A DNA stretch of 23,835 nt from a virus, in IMG/VR virus record IMGVR_UViG_3300043395_000094, positions 1 through 23,835 of that record, one strand, 5' to 3'. Under the pieces are notes generated by a model, which was given only the letters and a program-made list of their open reading frames with translations, searched no databases and was not told where the DNA came from. A program made the translations under genes and the position numbers. Positions 10,959 to 18,459 of this stretch are shown here, piece by piece (within the stretch, counting starts at the first letter, position 1; each line of letters begins with the position of its first letter).

Positions 10959-13121
10959 ATGCCTTTTCAACTTAGTCCTGGCGTTGCAGTCGTAGAAAAA
11001 GACTTTACCTCTATCGTTCCAGCAGTTTCAACTGCTGCTGGTGCTTTTGCTGGAGTGTTCCAGTGGGGTCCAGTTCTTCAACCTGTAACCATTTCTTCTG
11101 AAAACGAGCTGGTTCGTCGTTTCGGAAAACCTGTTGCTGATAATGCAAACTCATTTTTCACAGCAGCAAACTTTTTATCTTATACAAACAACCTTTTAGT
11201 TGTTCGTGCAGATACTCAAAATCACCGTAATGCTGTAGCTAGCCCATCTGGTACAGTTACTGCAATAACATTAGGTTCTGGTGGATCTGGATATACTTCT
11301 GCTCCAACAGCAACTTTAAGTTCTCCACAAATTTCTGGTGGTGTTCAAGCTACTGCAGTTGTAAATATGGCAGGTAGTACTGTTACATCAGCAGCTGTTG
11401 CTACTGGTGGTTCTGGATATACTGGTACGCCAACTGTAACATTTACTGCTCCAGTTGGTGGAACTGCTGCTACTGGAACTGTTCAAGTTACTGATGGTGC
11501 TGTTACTGGCATTACTATCACTAGCGGTGGATCTGGATACACTACAGCACCAACTGCTGTTATTACTGGTACTGGTACTGGCGCAACTGTCGGTGCTATC
11601 ACTCTTTCTGCTACTACTGTTGCAAGTATCACTGTAACTAATGGTGGTACTGGTTATACTTCTGCTCCAACTGTTACATTAACAGGTGGTGGTGGATCAG
11701 GTGCTGCAGCTACTGCAGTTGTTACAACTGGTGGCGTAAAAATTAATAACGAAAATGATTATCTAGTAACTTATGCTGCTGGTGCTGGTGTTGTTGGTGA
11801 ATTTGCTGCAAAATATCCAGGAACATTGGGTAACTCATTAAAAGTTTCTTTAGCAGACTCTTCAAGTTTCGCTACATGGACATACAAAGATGAGTTTGAT
11901 ACTGCTCCAGGAACATCTGACGCTGCTGCTTCTGTTGGTGGCGCAAATGACGAATTACACGTAATCATTGTTGATGAAGACGGATTATGGACTGGTACTC
12001 CAGGAACTATCCTAGAAAAATTTGCTTATGTATCCAAAGCAGGTGATGCTAAGAAATTTGACGGAACAAACAACTATTACAAAGATGTAATCAATTCACG
12101 TTCTCAGTATATCTGGTGGATGGATCACCCAACAGGTGGAACCAACTGGGGTAATAATATTGCAGGAACTTCATTTGCAAACTCTGCAGCTGTATCTCGT
12201 TCATTGGCAGGTGGTTTAGATGACCTAACTGCAACTGATGGCGAGCGTATTACAGCATGGAACATTTTCAGTGATGATGCAAGTTATGACATCTCATTAA
12301 TTCCAATTGGAAAAGCATCTCCAACTGTTGCTAATGCTGTTATCGCTATCGCAGAAAGTAGAAGAGATTGCGTAGTCTTCATTTCCCCACAAGATATTTC
12401 TACTACTGATATCATTAGCACTTCTAATAGTGGTGATGATGCAGTAAACAAAATTATTGCTTATCGCAATGCGTTAACAAGCACTTCTTATGCTGTGCTT
12501 GATTCTGGTTACAAATATCAATATGATCGTTATAATGACAAATATCGTTATGTTCCATTAAATGGTGACATTGCTGGTCTATGTGCTCGTACTGATTACA
12601 CTAACGATGCTTGGTGGTCTCCAGGTGGTTTAAATCGTGGTCAAATCAAGAACGTAGTTAAATTAGCTGTTGCTCTTGATAAAACTGATCGTGATAATCT
12701 ATACAAGAATGGTATTAACCCAGTTGTTACTTTCCCAGGAGATGGCACTGTTCTATTCGGTGACAAAACTCTATTGGCTAAACCAAGTGCATTTGATCGC
12801 ATTAACGTGCGTCGTCTGTTTATTGTTCTTGAGAAAGCAATTGCAACTGCTGCTAAGTATCAGTTATTTGAGTTTAACGATGCGTTTACTCGTGCTCAAT
12901 TCAAGAACTTAGTGGAGCCATTCCTACGTGACGTACAAGGTCGTCGTGGTATCACTGACTTCGTAGTTAAGTGTGATGATTCTAACAACACTGGTGAAGT
13001 TATTGATCGCAATGAATTCGTTGCTGATATCTTTATTAAGCCAGCACGTTCTATCAACTTTATTACTCTTAACTTCGTTGCTGCTCGTTCTGGAATTAAC
13101 TTCAGCGAGATTGGTGGCTAA
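10959..13121 (+). CDS. 18: Contractile tail sheath protein gp18 with four inserted GGSGY repeats
   Basis: A 720-residue sheath protein; T4 gp18 has 659. The N-terminus (LSPGVAVVEKDFTSIVPAVS, then TAAGAFAGVFQWGP) and C-terminal half (GDIAGLCARTDYTNDAWWSP, then GGLNRGQIKNVVKLA; FNDAFTRAQFKNLVEPFLRD; FVADIFIKPARSINFITLNF) are clear T4-sheath family signatures. The sheath wraps the tube and contracts at infection. Residues 98-259 are a Gly/Thr-rich array of four modules with GGSGY or GGTGY at 108, 150, 190 and 229, each followed by T-x-x-PT. In T4 gp18, residues about 98-188 form domain I, the part that sticks out from the sheath, so the array appears to occupy or enlarge that surface domain. The gene has its own late box and a good ribosome site, and gp19 follows. 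Confidence 0.96.
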   Translation: MPFQLSPGVAVVEKDFTSIVPAVSTAAGAFAGVFQWGPVLQPVTISSENELVRRFGKPVADNANSFFTAANFLSYTNNLLVVRADTQNHRNAVASPSGTVTAITLGSGGSGYTSAPTATLSSPQISGGVQATAVVNMAGSTVTSAAVATGGSGYTGTPTVTFTAPVGGTAATGTVQVTDGAVTGITITSGGSGYTTAPTAVITGTGTGATVGAITLSATTVASITVTNGGTGYTSAPTVTLTGGGGSGAAATAVVTTGGVKINNENDYLVTYAAGAGVVGEFAAKYPGTLGNSLKVSLADSSSFATWTYKDEFDTAPGTSDAAASVGGANDELHVIIVDEDGLWTGTPGTILEKFAYVSKAGDAKKFDGTNNYYKDVINSRSQYIWWMDHPTGGTNWGNNIAGTSFANSAAVSRSLAGGLDDLTATDGERITAWNIFSDDASYDISLIPIGKASPTVANAVIAIAESRRDCVVFISPQDISTTDIISTSNSGDDAVNKIIAYRNALTSTSYAVLDSGYKYQYDRYNDKYRYVPLNGDIAGLCARTDYTNDAWWSPGGLNRGQIKNVVKLAVALDKTDRDNLYKNGINPVVTFPGDGTVLFGDKTLLAKPSAFDRINVRRLFIVLEKAIATAAKYQLFEFNDAFTRAQFKNLVEPFLRDVQGRRGITDFVVKCDDSNNTGEVIDRNEFVADIFIKPARSINFITLNFVAARSGINFSEIGG
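11250..11735 (+). repeat. Four roughly 40-residue GG(S/T)GY-PT repeats in gp18
   Basis: Residues about 98-259 of gp18. Each copy carries V-x-x-I/A strand, GG(S/T)GYT-x-x-PT, a short beta strand and a Gly/Ala-rich turn (for example GGTGYTSAPTVTLTGGGG in copy 4). Spacing of the GY pairs is 42, 40 and 39 residues. The module matches the pair in gp14. Confidence 0.88.
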
Positions 13122-13155
13122 GAGACTAAATAAAGAAAGAACAAAGGAGAATTAA

Positions 13156-13749
13156 ATGGCAAATATCGCTGATTTTAAAGCACAAATGATTGGTGGCGGT
13201 GCACGCCCAAATCAGTTCCGTGTTGAATTAGTGTTTCCTTCTTACGTACCATTAGGTATCGTTGCTGGTCAACGTGCTCAGTTCTTATGTAAGTCTGCTC
13301 AGTTACCAGCGTCTACTATTGAGAATATTCAAGTTCTCTATAAAGGACGTCCAGTAAATTTTGCAGGCGAGCGTAATTTTGCACCTTGGACTGTTTCAAT
13401 TTACAACGATACTACTTTCAATATTCGCAATGCTATGGAACAATGGCAAGCTGGTATTCAAAGTTATAGTAACACTGACGGAAGAACTAACCCACGTGAT
13501 TACCAAGTAGATTTACAAGTTCATCAATTAGATCGTGGTGGTGCAATTATCAAGAGCTATAAGTTCGTTGATGCGTTCCCAACACTAATTGGTCCAATCG
13601 CATTAGACTACGATCAGCAAAATCAGATCGAACAGTTTGATGTAGAGTTTCAATTTAACTACTTTACTTCTAATGCAACTGAGGGTGGTGGTATCAATCT
13701 TAATGTTTCTGTTGATACACCAATCGGTAGTTTCCCACTACCAATTTAA
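13156..13749 (+). CDS. 19: Tail tube protein gp19
   Basis: A 197-residue tube protein (T4 gp19 has 163). Family features: an N-terminal GGGARPNQFRVELVFPS stretch, QFLCKSAQLPASTI (43-56), YNDTTFNIRNAMEQW (83-97) and FVDAFPTLIGPIALDYD near the C-terminus, ending in a beta strand EFQFNYF. Hexameric rings stack to form the inner tube through which DNA passes. It follows gene 18, its sheath partner, after a 34-bp gap with a strong AAGGAG at 13144-13149. Molar demand for gp18 and gp19 is about equal, which fits co-transcription from the late box before gene 18. Confidence 0.95.
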   Translation: MANIADFKAQMIGGGARPNQFRVELVFPSYVPLGIVAGQRAQFLCKSAQLPASTIENIQVLYKGRPVNFAGERNFAPWTVSIYNDTTFNIRNAMEQWQAGIQSYSNTDGRTNPRDYQVDLQVHQLDRGGAIIKSYKFVDAFPTLIGPIALDYDQQNQIEQFDVEFQFNYFTSNATEGGGINLNVSVDTPIGSFPLPI

Positions 13750-13772
13750 TTATATAATTAGGGTTTTTAATT

Positions 13773-15341
13773 ATGCAAATTTTTGGATTTGAGATAAAAC
13801 GCAAGCAGCCAGAAAAAGAGATCGGAACAGTAGTAACTCCGATCTCTGACGATGGCTCTACAGTCGTATCTACTTCTGCGACAGGCTATTATGGCATGGT
13901 CATGGATATGGATACGATCGTTAAGAATGAGAACGATCTTATTCGTCGTTATAGAGAAACTTCTCTTTATGCTGATTGTGATGCTGCGATTGAAGACATT
14001 GTAAACGAAGCAATTATTGCTGAACCAGATGATCAAGCTGTAAAGATTAACTTGGATAAAGTTAAATTATCTGAGTCAATTAAGGGTAAAATTAGAACAG
14101 AGTTTGATGAAGTTCTTCGTTTATTAAATTTTGATGATAAAGGTCATGATATATTTCGTCAGTGGTATATTGATGGAAGAGTTTATTATAATATTTTAAT
14201 AGATCCTAATCAACCAAAATTAGGTATTCAAGAATTGCGTTATGTGGATCCTCGCAAGATTCGCAAAATTAAAAAAGTTGAAAAGAAAAGAACACCACAG
14301 GGTGTTGATGTTGTAGTTAAAAATGAAGAGTTTTACCTGTATAATGATAAAGGTATTCAAGAGAATACTACACAGGGAATCAAACTCTCGCTAGATTCAA
14401 TTATCTATACTCCTTCTGGAGTAGTAGATCAAAATACTGGTATGATGATGTCTTATTTGCATAAAGCAATTAAGCCAACAAACCAGTTAAAGATGATTGA
14501 AGATGCGGTAGTTATTTACCGCATTTCACGTGCTCCAGAAAGACGTGTGTTTTATGTTGACGTTGGTAACCTGCCAAAATTAAAAGCAGAACAATACGTC
14601 AATGACATTATGAACAAGTTTAGAAATAAAATTGTTTATGATGCAACAACTGGAGAGACTCGTGACGATCGTCGTCATTTGAGTATGATGGAAGACTTCT
14701 GGATGCCACGTCGTGAGGGTGGTAAAGGAACTGAAATTACAACTCTTCCAGGTGGACAGAATTTGGGAGATATTGCTGATATTCAATATTTCCAAACTAA
14801 ATTATATCAGGCATTAAACGTGCCATTATCAAGATTGCAACCAGCTACTGGTTTCTCTCTTGGTAGAACTACTGAGATTACACGTGATGAGATTAAATTT
14901 AATAAGTTTATTGCTCGTCTACGTAAAAAGTTTTCTGGATTGTTTAGTGGTGCATTACGTGTTCAATTGGTTGCTAAGGGTGTTATTCGTGAGGAAGAAT
15001 GGGCTACTATTGAACAAGCAATACAATATGATTATCAACAAGATAATCATTTCACTGAATTAAAAGATAATGAGTTATTGTTGCAAAGATTAGCTGCTTT
15101 ACAACAAGTAGAACCTTATATTGGTCGTTTCTATTCTAGCACATGGATTCGTAAAAATGTCTTAGGACAGACTGATGAAGAAATTGAAATTATGCAGAAA
15201 GAAATGACTGAGGACAAGATTGAACAAATGCAGTTGGCTGACGAACAAGGTAGATTAGCTGCAGTAACGCAAGTTGCACAGCAACAGCATTTAGCTGATA
15301 ATGGTATGGGTGGTAATGAAGTATCACCTGACCAACAATAA
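13773..15341 (+). CDS. 20: Portal protein gp20
   Basis: A 522-residue portal vertex protein, near the 524 residues of T4 gp20. Signatures: YYGMVMDMDTIVKNENDLIR and RRYRETSLYADCDAAIEDIV in the first 80 residues; LRYVDPRKIRKIKKVE; FYVDVGNLPKLKAEQYVNDI; MEDFWMPRREGGKGTEITTL then PGGQNLG; and PLSRLQPATGFSLGRTTEIT. The dodecameric ring sits at one capsid vertex, nucleates head assembly, and is the gate for DNA packaging by gp17 and the seat of the gp13/gp14 neck. The C-terminal 60 residues are Gln-rich and acidic, with heptad-like spacing. Gene 20 sequences of this type are the usual diversity marker for marine T4-like phages. A 10-bp inverted repeat lies inside its 5' coding region. Confidence 0.97.
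   Translation: MQIFGFEIKRKQPEKEIGTVVTPISDDGSTVVSTSATGYYGMVMDMDTIVKNENDLIRRYRETSLYADCDAAIEDIVNEAIIAEPDDQAVKINLDKVKLSESIKGKIRTEFDEVLRLLNFDDKGHDIFRQWYIDGRVYYNILIDPNQPKLGIQELRYVDPRKIRKIKKVEKKRTPQGVDVVVKNEEFYLYNDKGIQENTTQGIKLSLDSIIYTPSGVVDQNTGMMMSYLHKAIKPTNQLKMIEDAVVIYRISRAPERRVFYVDVGNLPKLKAEQYVNDIMNKFRNKIVYDATTGETRDDRRHLSMMEDFWMPRREGGKGTEITTLPGGQNLGDIADIQYFQTKLYQALNVPLSRLQPATGFSLGRTTEITRDEIKFNKFIARLRKKFSGLFSGALRVQLVAKGVIREEEWATIEQAIQYDYQQDNHFTELKDNELLLQRLAALQQVEPYIGRFYSSTWIRKNVLGQTDEEIEIMQKEMTEDKIEQMQLADEQGRLAAVTQVAQQQHLADNGMGGNEVSPDQQ
13817..13847 (+). other. 10-bp perfect inverted repeat inside the start of gene 20
   Basis: AGAGATCGGA (13817-13826) and TCCGATCTCT (13838-13847) form a perfect 10-bp stem around an 11-base loop, 44 bases after the gene 20 start. 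No poly-U tract follows, so it is not an ordinary terminator. It could be an mRNA hairpin that slows translation or RNase action, or be chance. Confidence 0.5.
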
Positions 15342-15354
15342 AGAAGGAGATATA
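15341..15354 (+). promoter_or_regulatory. Very strong ribosome-binding site before the gp67-like gene
   Basis: AAGAAGGAGATATA directly after the gene 20 stop, ATG at 15357. This is the best ribosome site in the window and the same 14 bases as in the phage T7 gene 10 leader. It suggests that the core protein is made in much greater amount than the portal from the same message. Confidence 0.75.
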
Positions 15355-15356
15355 GT

Positions 15357-15782
15357 ATGAGTGATAATGTAAAAAATTTAATTTCTGCAATCGCTGCTGG
15401 TGATGCAGTAGAAACAGAGAATGCATTTAATGCAACTATGGCAGAAAAAATTTCAGCCAAATTGGATGATATGCGCATTACTGTTGCACAAGGTATGTTT
15501 AAAACTGCAGTTGAAACTGAAGAAACACCTGCAGCTGAAATTACCGATGAAACTCCTGCGCCTGTTGTTGAAGAAGAATTTGATCTAACTGAAGAACAAA
15601 TTGACGCAATGACTGAAAAGCAGTTAGATGAGATTCTTACAAAGAAAACACCAGCAAGTAAAGTAATTAGTGACTTCGTTCATAGCGATGATCCTAAATT
15701 TGCTGGAGATACAAAGAAACAAAGAATTAAAAGAGCACTCGGTGCATATTATGGTATGCACCCAGAGAAGTCTAGAAAATAA
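15357..15782 (+). CDS. Probable prohead core protein, gp67-like
   Basis: A 141-residue acidic protein between portal and protease genes, where T4 has genes 67 and 68. Residues 1-45 (NLISAIAAGDAVETENAFNA then TMAEKISAKLDDMRI) are amphipathic helix and resemble the start of T4 gp67, an internal core protein of the prohead that gp21 cuts into small peptides. The middle (50-95) is Glu/Thr/Pro-rich with several gp21-type sites of the form L/I-x-E, for example LTE at about 76-78. The C-terminus is basic (FVHSDDPKFAGDTKKQRIKR then ALGAYYG), a tail I have seen in core proteins of other T4-like phages. T4 gp67 is only 80 residues. Assignment rests on position, composition and weak N-terminal likeness. 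Confidence 0.65.
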   Translation: MSDNVKNLISAIAAGDAVETENAFNATMAEKISAKLDDMRITVAQGMFKTAVETEETPAAEITDETPAPVVEEEFDLTEEQIDAMTEKQLDEILTKKTPASKVISDFVHSDDPKFAGDTKKQRIKRALGAYYGMHPEKSRK

Positions 15783-16318
15783 TGTTTTATAAAGAATTTA
15801 CAAAAACTATTTCTGGTGCGGATGAAACCATTCGCTCTTATGGCCATTTAATACAAAATATTAATGGGACTATTTTTGTAGATAAAGAAGAAACTAATTT
15901 TAAGAGTTTGGAAGAAGCAAGAAAATACATTAAAAATAAACACTGCTCAGAAGCGATAGAAGACGAGATTATAGAAAAACAATACGAAGAGATTTCAGAA
16001 AATCGTATCGCTAATATTATTAAAGAACATCACGATATTAAAGTTACAGATACTCTAATAGAATCATACCTCGAACTTGCTTCTTCTAAAATTTTTACTG
16101 TAGATCCAGTTGTTCAAGAAATTAGAAAACTTAATAAACTAGACTCCCTGATTGAGAGTAAGTTACACTACGAATTAAAAGATGGCAGTATAGTTGCGAT
16201 TGATGAACAAACGCAAGAACAACTAAATAATTTATTGGCAAATCATAAAGACGTTGTTGAATATATGCGTGAAACGAAAGACAACTTCTTTAACGTAGTT
16301 AATAAGATTAAGGAATAA
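15782..16318 (+). CDS. Unrecognised helical protein in the head operon (position of T4 gene 68)
   Basis: A 178-residue protein whose ATG overlaps the last base of the previous stop (TAATG), so translation is coupled. I do not recognise its family. It is mostly helical and rich in Glu, Lys, Ile and Asn (SLEEARKYIKNKH, EAIEDEIIEKQYEEISENRI, EYMRETKDNFFNVVNKIKE), with one Cys, no membrane segment and no signal peptide. Position between a gp67-like gene and gene 21 is that of T4 gp68, another prohead core protein; that role is a guess from context. Candidate gp21 cut sites of the L/I-x-E type are present (for example ISE, IKE). Confidence 0.6.
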   Translation: MFYKEFTKTISGADETIRSYGHLIQNINGTIFVDKEETNFKSLEEARKYIKNKHCSEAIEDEIIEKQYEEISENRIANIIKEHHDIKVTDTLIESYLELASSKIFTVDPVVQEIRKLNKLDSLIESKLHYELKDGSIVAIDEQTQEQLNNLLANHKDVVEYMRETKDNFFNVVNKIKE

Positions 16319-16320
16319 AA

Positions 16321-16746
16321 ATGGCTGTCACAAAGACAATTATAAAAAATACCAATCAAGAGACAATCGTAAAGATTGCTGGAACAGCTGGTAATGCTAC
16401 CATCGATTTACAAACTGATTGTTTAGCATCTACTCAAGCATTAGATGGCGCAACTCAAAGAGTTGATATTTGCACTGCTATGGTAACTGGTCTTTTAGGT
16501 TCTGCTGTAACTGTAGTTCGTAACTCAGTTCCAGTATTAGCATTTGCAGGAGAGAATGCATCCTTGTTTGATTTTGAAGGGCAGGGATTTAGAGATAATA
16601 CAGAAAATAGTAGCGATATCGTTGTTGCTATCTCTGGTGCTGAAGCCCATATCTATTTGACATTACGTAAAGTTAGTGGATATGCAACTAAAGTAGAAAC
16701 TGCTCAGTTTGGTTCTTATGACAACCCAGCAGTAGTAGGGAGCTAA
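16321..16746 (+). CDS. Unrecognised beta-rich protein of the head operon, possible virion component
   Basis: A 141-residue protein two bases after the previous stop codon. Unlike its helical neighbours it is beta-rich and composed like a surface or shell protein: TIDLQTDCLASTQALDGATQ, then VTGLLGSAVTVVRNSVPVLA, and IVVAISGAEAHIYLTLRKVS. Lys/Glu content is low, and there is no membrane segment. No T4 gene at this position matches. A structural protein added to the capsid or neck is a reasonable idea, given that it sits in the head-assembly operon, but nothing in the sequence proves it. Confidence 0.65.
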   Translation: MAVTKTIIKNTNQETIVKIAGTAGNATIDLQTDCLASTQALDGATQRVDICTAMVTGLLGSAVTVVRNSVPVLAFAGENASLFDFEGQGFRDNTENSSDIVVAISGAEAHIYLTLRKVSGYATKVETAQFGSYDNPAVVGS

Positions 16747-16748
16747 CA

Positions 16749-17402
16749 ATGAAACTAATTAGAGAAGTTACAGAATCTGTAAATCTTATTACCGAAGATA
16801 AATTAGGTAAAGGTAAACAGTATTATATTGAAGGTGTTTTCCTTCAATCAGAAATTACCAATCGTAATGGTCGCTCTTATCCAGAAGCAGTTATGGATAA
16901 AGAAGTTGGTCGTTACATGGAACAATGCGTTAAGCAAAATCGTGCATATGGCGAATTAGGTCATCCAGATACACCATCTATTAATCTAGATCGTGTATCC
17001 CATTTAATAGTTGATCTACACAAAGAAGGCACAAATTATATTGGTAAAGCAAAGATTTTAGATACGCCAATGGGTCAAATCGCCAAAGGTCTTTTAGATG
17101 GTGGTGCAAACTTAGGAGTATCTTCAAGAGCACTTGGTTCTCTACAAATGAACAAAGAGGGTGTTCAAGTGGTTCAGGATGACTTTATGCTGTCTACTGC
17201 AGCAGACATCGTTGCTGACCCATCCGCTCCAGATGCTTTCGTCCGTGGTATTATGGAAAGTAAAGAGTGGGTATTTGTTGATGGAAAGTTTGTGGAAAAG
17301 CAGATTGAGGAAGTTAAATCTTTTATTAGAAAAACTTCTTCTCGCAATTTAGAGGAAGCCAAACTACGTGCTTTCCAAGATTTTCTGACTAAAATCAGAT
17401 AA
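16749..17402 (+). CDS. 21: Prohead core protease gp21
   Basis: A 217-residue serine protease of the herpes-assemblin-like fold used by T4 phages (T4 gp21 has 212). Catalytic His is H72 in GELGHPDTPS; catalytic Ser lies in LGVSSRALGS (S125 or S126). The N-terminus (YYIEGVFLQSEITNRNGRSY) and LSTAADIVADPSAPDAFVRG are family signatures. The protease is built into the scaffold core, activates itself, digests gp22 and the core proteins and trims gp23 after L/I-x-E, making room for DNA. It is co-transcribed with the core genes upstream; the stop codon overlaps a late promoter box for gene 22. Confidence 0.95.
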   Translation: MKLIREVTESVNLITEDKLGKGKQYYIEGVFLQSEITNRNGRSYPEAVMDKEVGRYMEQCVKQNRAYGELGHPDTPSINLDRVSHLIVDLHKEGTNYIGKAKILDTPMGQIAKGLLDGGANLGVSSRALGSLQMNKEGVQVVQDDFMLSTAADIVADPSAPDAFVRGIMESKEWVFVDGKFVEKQIEEVKSFIRKTSSRNLEEAKLRAFQDFLTKIR

Positions 17403-17412
17403 ATAATAAATA
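17398..17412 (+). promoter_or_regulatory. Two overlapping late promoter boxes before genes 22-23
   Basis: GATAAATA (17398-17405) and AATAAATA (17405-17412) share one base and lie 7 bases apart; both have the ATAAATA core of the T4 late consensus. The first overlaps the gene 21 stop codon. T4 spacing puts starts near 17411 and 17418, with a good TTAGGAGAA site before the gene 22 ATG at 17445. A dedicated late promoter for scaffold and major capsid protein fits the large amounts needed. Confidence 0.6.
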
Positions 17413-17444
17413 ATTACATAGAACTATCCAGTTAGGAGAAAACG

Positions 17445-18437
17445 ATGTCAATCGAACAAAAAATCGCTGAAATTCTTGCTGAGTCAAAAGCTGCTGCTCT
17501 CGAGCAACAAGTCGCTGACACTCAGGAAGAAACTATTGTAGAAGAGGACGAGACTGTTGCTGAAGAAGCAGTTAAGCCAACCACTCCTCCTGCTAATCCA
17601 GACAATGCTAAAAACAATGTCGATCAAGAGAAAGCAGCTGAAGGTGGAACTTCTAAAACTAAGAATAAAGCCAATGAAGACGAAGAAGCAGCTGAAGCCA
17701 GCCATCTTCCAATCAAAGGTGTAAAAGAAGATATTGATGCTCTTATGAATGGTGAAGAACTCTCTGAAGAGTTCCGTGCTAAAGCAACTACCATTTATGA
17801 AGCAGCTGTTACTACTCGTGTAAAAGCAGAAGTAGCACGTATCGAAGAAGAATACGCAGCACGTCTTGAAGAAGAAGCTGCAAAGATTGCAGAGGGTCTT
17901 GTTGAAAAGGTTGATGGATATCTCGACTACGTAGTTGAGCAGTGGATTGCACAGAATGAAATAGCCCTTGAGCATGGTATGAAGTCCGAAATCCTTGAAG
18001 GATTTGTTGCTGGACTTAAAGGTCTTTTCGAAGAACACTATATCGATATTCCAGAAGAGAAGTTCGATGTATTAGGTTCAATGGAAAGTAAAGTTGAAGA
18101 ACTCGAAGCAAAGTTAAACGAGCAAGTTGCTGCTAATGTCGAATTGAATAAAACAATCGGCGAACTAAAACGTAACGAAATCGTTGAAACTGCATGCGAG
18201 GGTTTAACTGATACTGAAGTAGAAAAACTAAAAGGTTTAGCAGAAGAACTTTCTTATGAAGACGCTGACACTTTTAAATCAAAAGTTCAGACAATTCGTG
18301 AGAATTACTTTACTACCAAGCAACAAGCGGAAGTAACATCCGTGGTAACTGACGAGCCAGTAGAAACTTTAACTGAGGAAAAGAAAATTGACCCAGTAAT
18401 GGCAAAGTATCTATCTGCTCTCAACCGTAAGTCTTAA
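17445..18437 (+). CDS. 22: Prohead scaffolding core protein gp22
   Basis: A 330-residue, very acidic, Ala/Glu/Lys-rich, almost wholly helical protein between protease gp21 and capsid gp23, as in all T4-like phages (T4 gp22 has 269). Residues 20-85 are a low-complexity acidic region; 105-290 are coiled-coil-like (VAANVELNKTIGELKRNEIV); the C-terminus ends in IDPVMAKYLSALNRKS. gp22 forms the inner core on which gp23 assembles and is then digested by gp21. Many cut-type triplets L/I-x-E are visible (LAE, LSE, IAE, LVE, ILE, LFE, IPE, LNE, IVE, LTE), as expected of a protein that must be destroyed. Extra length compared with T4 comes mainly from the N-terminal acidic region. Confidence 0.92.
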   Translation: MSIEQKIAEILAESKAAALEQQVADTQEETIVEEDETVAEEAVKPTTPPANPDNAKNNVDQEKAAEGGTSKTKNKANEDEEAAEASHLPIKGVKEDIDALMNGEELSEEFRAKATTIYEAAVTTRVKAEVARIEEEYAARLEEEAAKIAEGLVEKVDGYLDYVVEQWIAQNEIALEHGMKSEILEGFVAGLKGLFEEHYIDIPEEKFDVLGSMESKVEELEAKLNEQVAANVELNKTIGELKRNEIVETACEGLTDTEVEKLKGLAEELSYEDADTFKSKVQTIRENYFTTKQQAEVTSVVTDEPVETLTEEKKIDPVMAKYLSALNRKS

Positions 18438-18459
18438 TTTTTTCAAAAGGAAAACTTAA

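Noticed and set aside
11020-11037. 7-bp stem with TTCA loop in the start of gene 18
   Set aside because: About one such short stem is expected by chance in a window of this size, and the residues encoded are conserved sheath sequence.
13126-13134. CTAAATAAA before gene 19 as a late promoter
   Set aside because: The spacing of the core does not match NATAAATA, and gene 19 can be served by the gene 18 promoter.
13767-14036. Minus-strand open frame over the start of gene 20
   Set aside because: Fully inside a well-supported portal gene, with no promoter or ribosome site and no recognisable product.
17484-18038. Minus-strand open frame of 184 codons
   Set aside because: Antisense of the acidic gp22 gene; its Phe/Ser/Cys-rich product is the mirror of Glu/Ala/Lys codons. 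All real genes here are on the + strand.
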